A stretch of 64,000 nt of DNA. It comes from Aquisphaera giovannonii. Its GTDB lineage: Bacteria > Planctomycetota > Planctomycetia > Isosphaerales > Isosphaeraceae. The stretch is taken from the NCBI RefSeq assembly GCF_008087625.1, contig NZ_CP042997.1:2914001-2978000 (forward strand). Reading direction: 5' to 3'. Each line of letters begins with the position of its first letter. The stretch's first letter is position 1. The position numbers were made by a program, and so were the translations under genes. Shown here piece by piece: positions 41,996 to 51,570 of the stretch. The notes below the pieces were generated by a model. It was not told the origin of the DNA, did not search any database, and saw nothing but the letters and a program-made list of their open reading frames with translations.

Positions 41996-43180
41996 TCACC
42001 TGCCGTGGATGGCGATCACCCGATCCTGAAGTCCGCCGGTGACGTGCACCTTGCCTTCGGCGTCCACGAAGACGTTGACCTCGCTGCGCACGCCGAAGTC
42101 GTCGCGATAAATGCCGGGCTCTACGGAGAAGCAGGTGCGGCGGAGCACGAGGCGTTCCTCGTGGGTCTCCAGGTTATCCATGTGCGCTCCATTCCCGTGC
42201 ACTTCCTGGCCGATGTTGTGGCCGGTCCTGTGGACGAAATAGGGCCCATATCCGGCGCCATCGATGACCTTCCGGCAGGCATCGTCCACCTCCCAGCCGT
42301 GGAGGGGGCGGCCCGCGGCGAAGGCTGACCGCACCAGCTCGATGGCAGCGTCCCGGGCTCTCGCGACGATCGCGAATATGGATTCGTACCTGTCAGGGAC
42401 GGTCTCGCCGACGTAACCGACCCGGGTCAGGTCGCTGTAGACGGAGCGCGGGCGGTCGAGCTTGCACCACAGGTCGACCAGCACGAAATCGCCGGTTCGG
42501 ATCTCGGAATCCTTGCCCGGGAGTGGCTCGTAGTGGGGGTCGCCGCTGTGCGGGCCGACTCCCACAATGGGCGGGGCGTAGGTGGTCATGCCGTGACGCC
42601 TGAAATGGTCCAGGATGGCGGCCTGGACCTCGGTCTCGCGCACCGCGCCGCCGCCCCGGGTCCGGTCCGCGATCAGGCCCCAGGCGACGTCGTAGGCCGA
42701 CGTGGTGCAGGCCTCGGCCTCGCGGTGCATCCGCCACTGTTCGTCGTCCCAGGTCGCCTCGAACTGTTGAACGAGGTCCCCGGAGGAGGCCACGTCGACT
42801 CCCAGGGACCGCACCAGCTCGATGGTCCCCGCGTCCACCTTGGAGACGTAGGGATTGGACACCCTTGGGGCGTACTCCATGGCCACGCGGGATCGGCCCG
42901 CGAGGAGTCCCGCGACGCCGGCTTCGAGCTCCTGCCAGGTCATGTAGACGGTCTTCGACCCGGGCAGGTGGTCGAGGGCGCCGGGCTCGATCCGATGCAC
43001 GAGCCGGGCCGGCTCACCGGCCGCGGGGATCATGTAGAAGAATCGGCGGGAGCCGGCGGGCTTCCCGTCCAGGTCCAGCACACGACGGGCGAGCACGTTG
43101 CTCCCGCGGAAGTCGTACAGGAGCCAGCCGTCGAGCCCGAAATCACGCAGGCCGCGCTGGATCGCGTCGAGGTCGAACAT
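41996..43180 (-). CDS. M24-family Xaa-Pro aminopeptidase-like metallopeptidase
   Basis: 394 residues with the creatinase/prolidase two-domain layout: an N-terminal domain with FDLDAIQRGLRDFGLDGWLLYDFRG and a pita-bread C-terminal domain. The five metal ligands are visible: Asp in VLVDLWCK, Asp in YSDLTRVG, His in HRTGHNIGQE, Glu in FSVEPGIY, Glu in RSEVNVFV. It should cleave X-Pro bonds or hydrolyse a related substrate, probably in the cytoplasm (no signal). ATG 43180 has no rival. It stands alone between the PEP-CTERM and HAF-repeat genes. Confidence 0.92.
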   Translation of the reverse strand: MFDLDAIQRGLRDFGLDGWLLYDFRGSNVLARRVLDLDGKPAGSRRFFYMIPAAGEPARLVHRIEPGALDHLPGSKTVYMTWQELEAGVAGLLAGRSRVAMEYAPRVSNPYVSKVDAGTIELVRSLGVDVASSGDLVQQFEATWDDEQWRMHREAEACTTSAYDVAWGLIADRTRGGGAVRETEVQAAILDHFRRHGMTTYAPPIVGVGPHSGDPHYEPLPGKDSEIRTGDFVLVDLWCKLDRPRSVYSDLTRVGYVGETVPDRYESIFAIVARARDAAIELVRSAFAAGRPLHGWEVDDACRKVIDGAGYGPYFVHRTGHNIGQEVHGNGAHMDNLETHEERLVLRRTCFSVEPGIYRDDFGVRSEVNVFVDAEGKVHVTGGLQDRVIAIHGR

Positions 43181-43302
43181 CGGGACGCCCTTTTCGATTG
43201 GAGGTGGCGAGGCTTCGTCGGTTCGAGAGAATGCCCCGCCGTCTGGCGAGGTCGGATGATCCGCTAGGCGGCCGGAGGCGGCATTCCGCGACGTCCCCGC
43301 GA

Positions 43303-44490
43303 TCAGGCGGGGGCCATCACGAACGCTTCCAGCGGGCCGCCGCGCCCGCGCGTGCCGGTGCCGACGATCCAGCCTCGGTCGTCGATCATCCTGGGATACT
43401 GAAGGACGAGGCCCCCGGGCGGCTTCGCCAGCGAGGTGAGGTCGTGCATCTTCGAGCCGTCATGGAGGAACCCGCGCGTCTCCCCGTTTCGAGTCTGGTA
43501 GTTGCCGACGACGTGACCGTGCTGGTTGACGGAGATCGATTCCGAGGTCACCCCGAGGCTCGCCGGCTGCAAGTCCCGAAATTCCGCCCCCTCGCCCACC
43601 CAGAGGCATGCCTGCCTGGGGATCTTGCCGTATCTCCAGTACGACCCGGCGATGAGTCCCCCGTTGCTGATCGACACGGCGATGGAGTCGGCCTTCATCT
43701 CGCGGTATTTGTCCGAGAGCTTCAGGGCCACCGGCCGATCCGCCCCATCCCAGAACGTGGCCTGGTTGCGGTCGTCGTGGAAACTATTCCCCACCGCCCG
43801 CCCGGCCGCGTCCAGTGACATGGCCAGGCTGTGTTGCTCCCCCGAGAGGGGACTCAGCTCCAGCGCCTTGCCACGCTTCCAGATGAGCCCGCGGGTCTTC
43901 CGGTCCCTCGAGGTGGCATAGCCGGCCACGTCTCCCGCATCGTTGATGGACAGCGCATGACTCTCTCGGTAGCCGGCCGGCATGAGGCCGTCCCAGCGCC
44001 ATGCCGAGGGAGGCTCCTCGGGGCGATTCGGCCAGATGAACCCCCCCAGATCCGTGAGTGAGTCGAGGCGGCTCTCGCCGACGACATGGCCCCGCCCGTT
44101 GAGTCCGTGGGCCCAGCTCCCCCAGGAGGACCGCACGTCGATGTCGCGACACTCCTTCTCGTCGACGTGCCAGAGAGCCGCTCGAGTGACTTGCACGGAG
44201 CGGCCTGCATGCGTCACGGACACCAGCATGGTCCCGCAGGCCCATCCGTCCTCGTTGATCGCGTAGGCCCCGGAGGTCGGCTTGGGGCAGGTGACCAGCC
44301 GGTATCGTCTCGCGGCGGGCCGGTTCCCTGATGAGGGGGGGGCCTTGGCGGCCCTTGGAACGGGTGATGCGGCCTCGATGGACCTCGGCTCTGGCACCTC
44401 GGTCGGCGTGGGCGCGTGCCCGCAGCCTGCGCCAAGCGCGATGGGCCCGACGGTCGATCGTAGCCAGGTGCGCCTCGAGATCCTGCCCAT
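43303..44490 (-). CDS. Tat-exported HAF-repeat lipoprotein
   Basis: 395 residues: twin-arginine signal SRRTWLRSTVGPIALGAGC with a lipobox Cys (about 23), a Pro/Ala linker, then repeated blocks of the HAF type (AINEDGWACG, GLNGRGHVVGES, SINDAGDVAGYA, SLDAAGRAVGNS, SISNGGLIAGSY, SVNQHGHVVGNY, MIDDRGWIVGTG), each ending in G-x. These are probable beta-propeller blades on the cell surface. No enzyme motif is present. ATG 44490 has GGGAGG before it. Confidence 0.85.
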   Translation of the reverse strand: MGRISRRTWLRSTVGPIALGAGCGHAPTPTEVPEPRSIEAASPVPRAAKAPPSSGNRPAARRYRLVTCPKPTSGAYAINEDGWACGTMLVSVTHAGRSVQVTRAALWHVDEKECRDIDVRSSWGSWAHGLNGRGHVVGESRLDSLTDLGGFIWPNRPEEPPSAWRWDGLMPAGYRESHALSINDAGDVAGYATSRDRKTRGLIWKRGKALELSPLSGEQHSLAMSLDAAGRAVGNSFHDDRNQATFWDGADRPVALKLSDKYREMKADSIAVSISNGGLIAGSYWRYGKIPRQACLWVGEGAEFRDLQPASLGVTSESISVNQHGHVVGNYQTRNGETRGFLHDGSKMHDLTSLAKPPGGLVLQYPRMIDDRGWIVGTGTRGRGGPLEAFVMAPA

Positions 44491-44696
44491 CAACGCCTCC
44501 CAACGGCCCGGTTTCGGCTCGCGTCGAGAAGACATCTTACCATCGTCTCGACGCCACCAGAAATCCGGACCGGCCGATCCTTCTCCCGCGGTGTCCGCCG
44601 CGAGATCACCGGGAATGCCCGAGGGCCGGACCGTCGCGGGCGAATTTGAAGGAGGTGGAGCACCCGCTCGATGGGTACCTGTCGTTACGGGAGGAA

Positions 44697-44770
44697 TACC
44701 GGGGTGGGGACTCGAACCCCAGACCTGCGGATTATGAGACCGCCGCTCTGACCAACTGAGCTACCCCGGC
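44697..44770 (-). tRNA. tRNA with CAU anticodon (Met or Ile2)
   Basis: On the minus strand: acceptor GCCGGGG/CCCCGGT (one G-U pair), D-arm GCTC/GAGC, anticodon loop CTCATAA with CAT, T-arm TGGGG-TTCGAGT-CCCCA, discriminator A. The last pair of the anticodon stem is U-U. CAU is shared by elongator Met, initiator and lysidine-modified Ile2; the initiator C1-A72 mismatch is absent. Identity between Met and Ile2 is not decided. Confidence 0.9.
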
Positions 44771-45175
44771 CCGGCAAGGACGAAATCACTCGCCAGATGG
44801 AGAGAGATTAACAGACGAATGTCCCGTCTGCAAGAACGGCAGCGAAGGGCTTCCACGCTCCGGATACCGCATTCGAGCGACGCGGGATCGCGGTATGCCG
44901 AAAGGACAGGTGCGGGCCAACCACTGTTTGGCGGGCGGTATCTCGCGGAGCGATGCGACGGATTTGACCGGGACGGCTGATTCCGGTTCGAGTCCGCTCC
45001 GACGAGCGGCTCGGATCTCGACGCGTGCGTCCATCAGGGCTGTTCAGGGATATCCGTATCGTTTCTACTTTGGTACGGGGCCGCACCTTCGAGGGCAGCA
45101 TCCCGGGTCGGGAGACGTAGGGCCGTCGGGGACAGCCGTGCCGGCCGGTATACAGGACTTTTGAGCAATTTCACC
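44771..45175 (+). other. intergenic region with nested short repeats before ettA
   Basis: It holds repeated inverted elements: CGCTCCG (44856-44862) and ATACCGC (44864-44870), then GCGGTAT at 44890-44896 and 44935-44941, CGGAGCG at 44946-44952 and CGCTCCG at 44995-45001. They can pair in alternative ways. A tRNA-like GGTTCGAGTCC at about 44985 lacks a matching body. No gene is supported. Confidence 0.4.
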
Positions 45176-46849
45176 ATGCCGCCGCAGTACATCTTCCAGA
45201 TCGAGAAGCTCAGCAAGGCGTACGCCAAGAAGGAAGTCCTCAAGAATATCTGGCTGTCCTTCTATCCGGGGGCCAAGATCGGGGTGATCGGCGGGAACGG
45301 CTCGGGCAAGAGCACCTTGCTGCGGATCATGGCCGGATTGGACGATGACTTCGTCGGCACGGCCAGGCCCGCGCCCGGGACCACGATCGGGTATGTCCCG
45401 CAGGAACCGACTCTCGACCCGAGCCTCGATGTCCGCGGGAATGTCGAGCAGGCCGTCGCGGAGACGCGGGCCCTGCTGGAGCGGTTCGACGCGATCAACG
45501 CCCGGATGGGGGAGGGGCCCGACGCCAACGAACTCGACGAGCTGCTGGAGGAGCAGGCCAAGGTCCAGGATGCCATCGAGGCCCACGAAGGTTGGGACCT
45601 CGACCGCAGGATCGAGATCGCCATGGATGCGATGCGCCTGCCCCCGGGCGACGCCGACGTCTCCACGCTCTCCGGCGGCGAGCGCCGACGCGTCGCGCTC
45701 TGCAAGATCCTGCTGGAGAGGCCGGACATCCTGCTCCTCGACGAGCCGACCAATCACCTCGACGCGGAGAGCGTCGCGTGGCTGGAGCGGCACCTGTCAG
45801 AATACCCCGGCACCGTGATCCTGGTCACGCACGACCGCTACTTCCTCGACAACGTCGTCAAGTGGATCCTGGAGCTCGACCGCGGGCAGGGCATCCCGTG
45901 GGAGGGCAACTATTCCTCCTGGCTCGAGCAGAAGCAGGCGAGATTGGCCCTCGAGGAGAAGCAGGAGAGCACGCGGCGCAAGCAGCTCGCCCGGGAGCTG
46001 GAATGGGTCCGGATGTCGCCGCGGGCCCGGGTGGCCAAGAACCGGGCGCGGCTCCAGCGATACGAGCAGCTCGCCGCCCAGGAGGCCGACCGTCGCGACG
46101 AGGCGATCGTCCTGCAGATCCCCCCGGGGCCGCATCTCGGGTCGCTCGTCGTCGAGGCCGAAGGCTTGTCCAAGGGTTACGGGGAGCGGCTGCTCTTCGA
46201 GGACCTGAGCTTCCGCCTGCCGCCCGGCGGCATCGTGGGGGTCATCGGCGCCAACGGGGCCGGCAAGACCACGCTGTTCCGGATGATCGTCGGCGACGAG
46301 AAGCCGGACCGCGGGAATCTGAAGGTGGGCGATTCCGTGGCGATCTCCTACGTCGACCAGAATCGCGACGCGCTCCAGCCGGAGAACACCATCTTCCAGG
46401 AGATCACCGGCGGCATCGACCCGGTCGTCCTCGGCAAGCGGAAGATCCCGGCGCGGGCGTACGTGGCCACGTTCAATTTCAAGGGGCCGGATCAGGAGAA
46501 GAAGGTCGGCAAGCTCTCCGGAGGCGAGAGGAACCGGGTCCACCTCGCCAAGCTCCTCAAGAGCGGCGGGAACCTCCTCCTGCTGGACGAGCCGACGAAC
46601 GACCTGGACGTGGACATGCTGCGGGCCCTGGAGGAGGCGCTCGTCGACTTCGGTGGATGCGCCGTGGTTATCAGCCACGACCGCTGGTTCCTGGACCGGA
46701 TCGCGACCCACATCCTGGCGTTCGAGGGGGACAGCACCGTGGTCTGGTGCGACGGCAACTACGAGGCGTACGAGGCCCAGCGCCACGAACGGCTGGGGAC
46801 CGACGCAGACCAGCCGCATCGGATCAAGTACAAGTCCCTCCGGCGATGA
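45176..46849 (+). CDS. ettA: energy-dependent translational throttle protein (ABC-F)
   Basis: EttA is a ribosome-bound ABC-F ATPase that gates the first steps of elongation according to ATP. Both ABC domains are complete: [19 protein letters not shown] and [12 protein letters not shown] in the first; [19 protein letters not shown] and [12 protein letters not shown] in the second, with an arm insertion ([20 protein letters not shown]) in the first and the linker [19 protein letters not shown] between. ATG 45176 ([14 protein letters not shown]) is preferred over TTG 45161, because it matches EttA N-termini. Its stop overlaps the next ATG. Confidence 0.95.
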   Translation: MPPQYIFQIEKLSKAYAKKEVLKNIWLSFYPGAKIGVIGGNGSGKSTLLRIMAGLDDDFVGTARPAPGTTIGYVPQEPTLDPSLDVRGNVEQAVAETRALLERFDAINARMGEGPDANELDELLEEQAKVQDAIEAHEGWDLDRRIEIAMDAMRLPPGDADVSTLSGGERRRVALCKILLERPDILLLDEPTNHLDAESVAWLERHLSEYPGTVILVTHDRYFLDNVVKWILELDRGQGIPWEGNYSSWLEQKQARLALEEKQESTRRKQLARELEWVRMSPRARVAKNRARLQRYEQLAAQEADRRDEAIVLQIPPGPHLGSLVVEAEGLSKGYGERLLFEDLSFRLPPGGIVGVIGANGAGKTTLFRMIVGDEKPDRGNLKVGDSVAISYVDQNRDALQPENTIFQEITGGIDPVVLGKRKIPARAYVATFNFKGPDQEKKVGKLSGGERNRVHLAKLLKSGGNLLLLDEPTNDLDVDMLRALEEALVDFGGCAVVISHDRWFLDRIATHILAFEGDSTVVWCDGNYEAYEAQRHERLGTDADQPHRIKYKSLRR

Positions 46850-48348
46850 TCCTCGCCGAGGGCACCCGGCCCTCCCACGGGGCCGCCTCACGCGAGCGGC
46901 CGCTGCGGAAGATGGCGATCGCCTACGGGGTCGCGGCGGCCGCGTGGCTGGTCCTCGCGAGGTGGCCGGGGCGATCGCTCGCGCTCGCCGTGAATCGAGG
47001 TGCCGCACCCGACTGGGTCCGACATCTCATGCTCGGCTTCCCGCCGCCGGCTTACGGCGAGGAGACCCTCGCCGTCTGGGGAGAGAAGGCGATCGCCGTG
47101 GCGGTCGCGCTCGTCCTGCATCTGGGGCTGGTCGTCTGGCTCCGTCGACGACCCGGGCGGGACGTGGACGATGACGGAGCCTGGCGGGCGATGATCGGCC
47201 GGTTCGCCATCGTCTTCCTGATCTACACGGCCGCCGTCGGCCCCGTGCAGGACTACACCTTCTACCTCATCATGTGGAAGGAGACGTGGCTGGGGCATGA
47301 CCCCTGGTTCCTCACGTCCACCGTCTTCGGCCTCCACCCCCTCAACGCTTACGGTCCGCTGTTCAACCTCCTCGCTGCCCTCTGGGCCATCGACCGATTC
47401 TTCCCGAAGCTGGTCTTCGCGTCTGCGTACGTCGGCTTCGCCGCTTGGGTGATGGAATCGCGTCGGGGCCCGAGGCCCGGCTCCGCCGCCGGCAGGCTGA
47501 TGCTGATGGCCTGGCTCGGCAATCCTTACGTCTGGGTCGAGATCCCCCACTACGGGCACTTCGAGGTGCTCGTCGGGGTTCTCTGCGTGGCCGCCGTGCG
47601 AGCCCGGATCCGGGATCAGGATGTGAAGGCAGGAACATGCCTCGCGCTCGGCACGCTGATCAAGTACCTGCCCGTCTTCCTCGTCCCCTTCGTCTCGCTC
47701 GACCGGCCGCGGCACCGGTGGCGACTCATCGCCTGGGCCTATGGACTGACCGCGATCGGGCTCGGCGTCAGCACCGTCATCTGGGGGAGGTCGACCTTCC
47801 GCCCCATCCTCTTCGCCGTCGAGCGCTCGCCGCATCACCTCTCGATCTATCGCTTCCTAAACGGGGTGTACTCGCCGCTCGAGTATCTCTCCATCCGCGA
47901 GAGACCTTCCGACTGGGCGCCCGCCATCCTCGTCATCGCGTTGGGCTCGGCGCTGGCGTGGTGCGAGCGCCGGCGCGTCGCGCCCTTGCCGGCCGGCGTG
48001 CTCGCGATGGTCATCACCGCGCTGCTCTACCAGACGGGCTTCGCCCAGTACCACATGGTGGCCTTCATCCTCAGCACCGTCTGGGCCGCGGTGGATCCGC
48101 CGGAGGCGTGGCGGCGACGCGTGCTCATCGCGGCGATGGTCCCGTATTTCGGGTGGCTGGCCGGCTTCGACGTGTTCACCGCGTGCTTCGAATTCGACCG
48201 TTACAATTTCCAGGAGTGGGCGGGGCTCGTGACATTCCTCCTGGGATCCCTCCTGATCGCGGCCATCGCCGTCGCCGCGACGGGGCCGGCACGGTCGCGG
48301 GAGCCTGGCCCGTCCCTCGAAGGCGAGCATCAGCCGGGCAGGGCCTGA
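46846..48348 (+). CDS. polytopic membrane protein, GT87/DUF2029-like glycosyltransferase
   Basis: 500 residues with about ten membrane segments, an Asp/Glu-containing first loop ([22 protein letters not shown]) and the long GT-C style middle loop with [19 protein letters not shown] and [12 protein letters not shown]. Such enzymes use polyprenyl-phosphate sugars to mannosylate lipids or glycans. The long open frame upstream (45592) is the shadow of ettA; the start ATG 46846 overlaps the ettA stop (ATGA). The substrate is not indicated. Confidence 0.78.
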   Translation: MILAEGTRPSHGAASRERPLRKMAIAYGVAAAAWLVLARWPGRSLALAVNRGAAPDWVRHLMLGFPPPAYGEETLAVWGEKAIAVAVALVLHLGLVVWLRRRPGRDVDDDGAWRAMIGRFAIVFLIYTAAVGPVQDYTFYLIMWKETWLGHDPWFLTSTVFGLHPLNAYGPLFNLLAALWAIDRFFPKLVFASAYVGFAAWVMESRRGPRPGSAAGRLMLMAWLGNPYVWVEIPHYGHFEVLVGVLCVAAVRARIRDQDVKAGTCLALGTLIKYLPVFLVPFVSLDRPRHRWRLIAWAYGLTAIGLGVSTVIWGRSTFRPILFAVERSPHHLSIYRFLNGVYSPLEYLSIRERPSDWAPAILVIALGSALAWCERRRVAPLPAGVLAMVITALLYQTGFAQYHMVAFILSTVWAAVDPPEAWRRRVLIAAMVPYFGWLAGFDVFTACFEFDRYNFQEWAGLVTFLLGSLLIAAIAVAATGPARSREPGPSLEGEHQPGRA

Positions 48349-48756
48349 ACTCGCGTATCGACCCCCGTCCGCACACGACGAGAATGTGTGAACATTCTAT
48401 TGCGTCGACGATGCGCACGGCGATTCGCGGATCGCGGAAGCGGCATGCTCACGGGCATCGGCCGCGGGGGCTTGACCGCCTGCACGGGCCGCTCGCTCGC
48501 GACCCGGAACGCTGCATCCGAAGGAGGCCGCGCCAGGGTCTTGCAACCCGAGCCCCGCGAAGACTCTAGGTCCGCCCGAAACTTGCCAAGAAAGGGGCGA
48601 GCGGACGTCGAACGCCCGGAGTTGGTATTCGGATTGCGAGTGTCAGCCAATCCGTGAGGCATTCGGAGGCCCGGAATGGGCCGCCCTTAGGGAAGGGATG
48701 CACTTTCGATATGCCTCGTCCGAGAATGGTGTCTCTCGCATCAGGAGAATGGAAGA
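48349..48756 (+). other. intergenic region with a GNRA hairpin and sigma-54-like element
   Basis: AGAATGT (48381-48387) and ACATTCT (48392-48398) form a hairpin with a GTGA tetraloop, flanked by CGACG/CGTCG. The sigma-54-like element at 48623-48637 is further on. No gene is supported. Confidence 0.4.
48623..48637 (+). promoter_or_regulatory. candidate sigma-54 promoter of the EF-hand gene
   Basis: TGGTATTCGGATTGC keeps the GG (48624-48625) and GC (48636-48637) doublets ten bases apart and the TTGC box; the -24 box is TGGTAT, not TGGCAC. Transcription would start near 48649, about 108 bases before the ATG. Confidence 0.5.
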
Positions 48757-49632
48757 ATGCAAGTTAAGGGATTCAGGACGTTTGGTGCCGCCGCGGCGTT
48801 TTCCGGCATGTTGTTCGTGGGCTCCGCCGGGGCTGCCGACAAGGATCTTCCGGGGCCGATCGACAGCGTCGAGGACCTCCAGAGCGTCGGCAAGATGCTG
48901 TTCAAGCTCGCGGACACGAACAACGACAACCTCATCTCGCAGAAGGAGGCCGTCGACGCGGGCAACCTGCTCGCCGGAGGCTTCTTCTTCCGCGCCGACG
49001 CCAATGGCGATGGCACGGTGACGAAGGCCGAGGCGGATGCCGCCCGCGAGGCCCTGTTCGCCCAGAAGCCCCTGCTCCGGTTCGTGTTCGAGCGGGGCAA
49101 GGCCGAGGTCAACAATCAGGCCGCCCAGGGAGTCGCCCCCCGGCCCCTGAACCTCCAGGGCATCTTCGACAGCAACTCCGACGGCAACCTCTCCGCCCCT
49201 GAGCTTCGACAGGCGGTCCAGACGTCGGTGCAGGGACTGTTCACCGTCGCGGACAAGAACGCCGACGGCCAGCTCGATCCGACCGAGGTGAACCAGGGCA
49301 TCGTCGAGGCCGGTCGCGCCGGGATTCAGGCGGCCTTCAACGCCGCGGACCTGGACAAGAACGGCGCAGTGAGCCAGCAGGAGTTCGATCGGGCGATCAT
49401 CAATCCGGCGCACGTCATGTTCCGGATCATGGACGCGAATAACGACAACCAGATCTCGGCCGACGAGCTCCGCAGCGGGAGCCAGGTCCTGCTCCGCGAG
49501 TTCAAGGCGATGCAGGTGCCCGAGCCGGCCAACTCCATCCCGAATCAGGTCCGTCAGTTGACCGCGCCCACGGGCTCGACCCCGGGCGCCCCCGCGGCCG
49601 GCGGCCCGGCGACCACCGTCGCTCCCCGGTGA
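48757..49632 (+). CDS. secreted protein with six EF-hand loops
   Basis: 291 residues: signal peptide ending SAGA (about 26), then six EF-hand-type calcium loops: DTNNDNLISQKE, DANGDGTVTKAE, DSNSDGNLSAPE, DKNADGQLDPTE, DLDKNGAVSQQE, DANNDNQISADE. The two near the ends have Asn in place of the usual Gly at loop position 6. The C-terminus is Pro/Ala/Thr-rich. It is a probable calcium-binding envelope protein without enzyme motif. A GGAG-type Shine-Dalgarno precedes the ATG (AGGAGAATGGAAGA). Confidence 0.88.
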   Translation: MQVKGFRTFGAAAAFSGMLFVGSAGAADKDLPGPIDSVEDLQSVGKMLFKLADTNNDNLISQKEAVDAGNLLAGGFFFRADANGDGTVTKAEADAAREALFAQKPLLRFVFERGKAEVNNQAAQGVAPRPLNLQGIFDSNSDGNLSAPELRQAVQTSVQGLFTVADKNADGQLDPTEVNQGIVEAGRAGIQAAFNAADLDKNGAVSQQEFDRAIINPAHVMFRIMDANNDNQISADELRSGSQVLLREFKAMQVPEPANSIPNQVRQLTAPTGSTPGAPAAGGPATTVAPR

Positions 49633-49696
49633 CTTTCGCCCCGACGATCAGACGCGAAGGGCAAGGCCGATTCGGGCCTCGCCGGTCATGACATCA

Positions 49697-49730
49697 GCCC
49701 CGCACCGCATACCGTGGTGCGGGGCCTTTC
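49697..49730 (+). terminator. intrinsic terminator of the EF-hand gene
   Basis: GCCCCGCACC (49697-49706) and GGTGCGGGGC (49716-49725) pair perfectly around a nine-base loop, followed by CTTTCTC. It ends the EF-hand transcript ahead of the CBS gene. Confidence 0.82.
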
Positions 49731-49781
49731 TCGCAACCAGTCATTACCGAGTCCTCCCTGAAACACCGGAGCTTTGGACCG

Positions 49782-50291
49782 ATGCCCGAGACGCTGCCCC
49801 TCGACGAGAGTGCGAATTCCGCGGCGGCGCCCGCGGACCCCGCGAGCGTCGATTCCGACCTGATCAATCCCTCGCTGCGGGTTGCGGACGCGATGACGGC
49901 CGGTCCCCGGACCTGCTCCCCTCACAGCACCGTCCTGGAAGCGGTCATGTTCTTCAGGGACGCCGATTGCGGGGCGATCCCGATTACCGACATGGGCAAG
50001 CCGCTCGGCATCCTGACGGACCGCGACGTGGCCCTGGCGGTCGCGGAGCATCAGGGAGAGCTGTCGCGCCTGCCGGTGAGCGAGCTGATGAACAATCAGG
50101 TGCTGACCATCAACGTGGACGATACGATCGCGACCGCGATGGACATGCTGGGGGACCACGGCGTCCGCCGACTTCTCGTGGTGGACAGCGCGGGCGTGCT
50201 CCAGGGCGTGCTGAGCTGGACGGACCTGGTCCCGCACCTGTCGCCGTGCGGCCTCGGGCACGTCGTGTCGCGCATCGTCGAAAATCGCTGA
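49782..50291 (+). CDS. CBS-domain pair protein
   Basis: 169 residues: an Ala/Asp-rich N-terminus of about 30 residues, then two CBS domains: VADAMTAGPRTCSPHSTVLEAVMFFRDADCGAIPI with GILTDRDVALAV, and VSELMNNQVLTINVDDTIATAMDMLGDHGVRRLLVVD with GVLSWTDLV. CBS pairs bind adenine nucleotides and sense energy state. There is no catalytic domain, so it probably acts on a partner protein. It lies after the EF-hand gene terminator, with its own leader. Confidence 0.9.
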   Translation: MPETLPLDESANSAAAPADPASVDSDLINPSLRVADAMTAGPRTCSPHSTVLEAVMFFRDADCGAIPITDMGKPLGILTDRDVALAVAEHQGELSRLPVSELMNNQVLTINVDDTIATAMDMLGDHGVRRLLVVDSAGVLQGVLSWTDLVPHLSPCGLGHVVSRIVENR

Positions 50292-50778
50292 ACGAGGCCT
50301 GTGCCCGTCCCGAAAGGTCGCCGGGCCGCCCCATTCCATCGCCGTCCGTCTGAACATCGCACGAGGGCTGCGTCGCCCATTGCGGACTCCGCCCTTGTGG
50401 GATCTCGCGTCATGGGGCCTCGATTCGGCCCGGGGGTCCAGCCCGGACTCCATCGCCTGAGATCGATGACCCGTCTCTCCTTCGGTCGGACGCGGGCCCG
50501 AGCGCTTGTGGCCGCTCTACCGGATCGGCTCTCGTCGAGTGGTCCCCTGCCGACACGTCGGTCGTGAGTCAGACGTGCCGGCCGAAATCTCAGGTCCCTG
50601 AAGTCCGCATCGATTCCGGGAATGAGCCAAGACTGCGGTTGGAGTAGTCCGTTCGCATTCGGGAGCTTGCTCGGCATCGGACGCGTCCGCCAGGTGGCGG
50701 CATTGAGTCGGAGCGGAGGTATGCTCGCTGCCACCGTCCTCGATCGGGTAGAATGCCTGGGCGAGGGAGGTCGCGTCG
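50292..50778. other. intergenic region without a supported gene
   Basis: Short open frames here are Arg/Ser/Pro-rich and unconvincing. A TAGAAT at 50749-50754 could be a -10 for the next gene, but no -35 matches. No repeats seen. Confidence 0.3.
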
Positions 50779-51570
50779 ATGAGAGAGTGCCTCGTCGAGG
50801 AATCTGACGGCCCCGTATGCCGCCTGACCATCAATCGTCCCGAACGGCGCAATGCGCTGTCGATGGATCTGCTGAGTCGACTGGAAGCCGCCATCGCGAG
50901 GCTGCGGGAGGACGCCACGATTCGCGTCGTGGTGATCGCGGGGGCGGGCCCGGTTTTCTCCGCGGGCCACGATCTCGCGGAGATGGCCGGCCTTTCGGAG
51001 ACCGAGTTGCGCGGGCTCTTCGAGCTCTGCACCCGGGTGATGCTCGGCCTCCGGCGGATGCCCCAGCCCGTCATCGCGCGGGTCCATGGTCTCGCCACCG
51101 CGGCCGGATGCCAGCTCGCTGCGGCCTGTGATCTGGTCGTGGCGGCGGAGTCCGCGAGCTTCGCGACTCCGGGCGTGAAGATCGGGCTCTTCTGCACCAC
51201 GCCCATGATCCCGCTCGTTCGATCCATCCCGGCCAAGGCGGCGATGGAAATGCTGATGACCGCCTCCCCCATCTCCGCGCGCCGAGCCTTCGAGCTCGGG
51301 CTCGCGAATCGGGTGGTGGCCGACGCCGAACTCGATGCCGCCGTCCATTCGCTCTGCGAGACGATGCTCGCGCTCAGCCCGAAAGTGCTCGCCGTCGGGA
51401 AACGGGCGTTCTACGAGCTGGAAGGCCTCGACGAGCTGACCGCATACCGGAAAGCGGTGGGCGTCATGGTCGAGAACGCATCGTGCGAGGACGCCCGGAG
51501 GGGCATCTCCGCGTTCCTCCGCAAGCAACCTCCCCGCTGGTGCCACCAGGACAACGCAGATCCCCAATGA
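50779..51570 (+). CDS. crotonase-family protein, ECHDC3-like
   Basis: 263 residues with the crotonase fold: RLTINRPERRNALS, oxyanion motif FSAGHDLAEM (about 60), and GLATAAGCQLAAACDLVVA. The two catalytic glutamates of enoyl-CoA hydratase are absent: the AGC(E)LA position is Gln in AGCQLA, and the second, normally in QPE..LG, reads TPGVKIGLFC. This matches ECHDC3-type members rather than a true hydratase. CoA-thioester binding is likely, the reaction is open. Its stop overlaps the next ATG (ATGA), so it is co-expressed with the phosphate acyltransferase. Confidence 0.85.
   Translation: MRECLVEESDGPVCRLTINRPERRNALSMDLLSRLEAAIARLREDATIRVVVIAGAGPVFSAGHDLAEMAGLSETELRGLFELCTRVMLGLRRMPQPVIARVHGLATAAGCQLAAACDLVVAAESASFATPGVKIGLFCTTPMIPLVRSIPAKAAMEMLMTASPISARRAFELGLANRVVADAELDAAVHSLCETMLALSPKVLAVGKRAFYELEGLDELTAYRKAVGVMVENASCEDARRGISAFLRKQPPRWCHQDNADPQ

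Noticed and set aside
44935-45001. tRNA-like sequence GGTTCGAGTCC with 7-bp CGGAGCG/CGCTCCG pairing before ettA
   Set aside because: The T-stem pairs at only three of five positions, the acceptor arm would overlap it, and no D-arm or anticodon arm is present.
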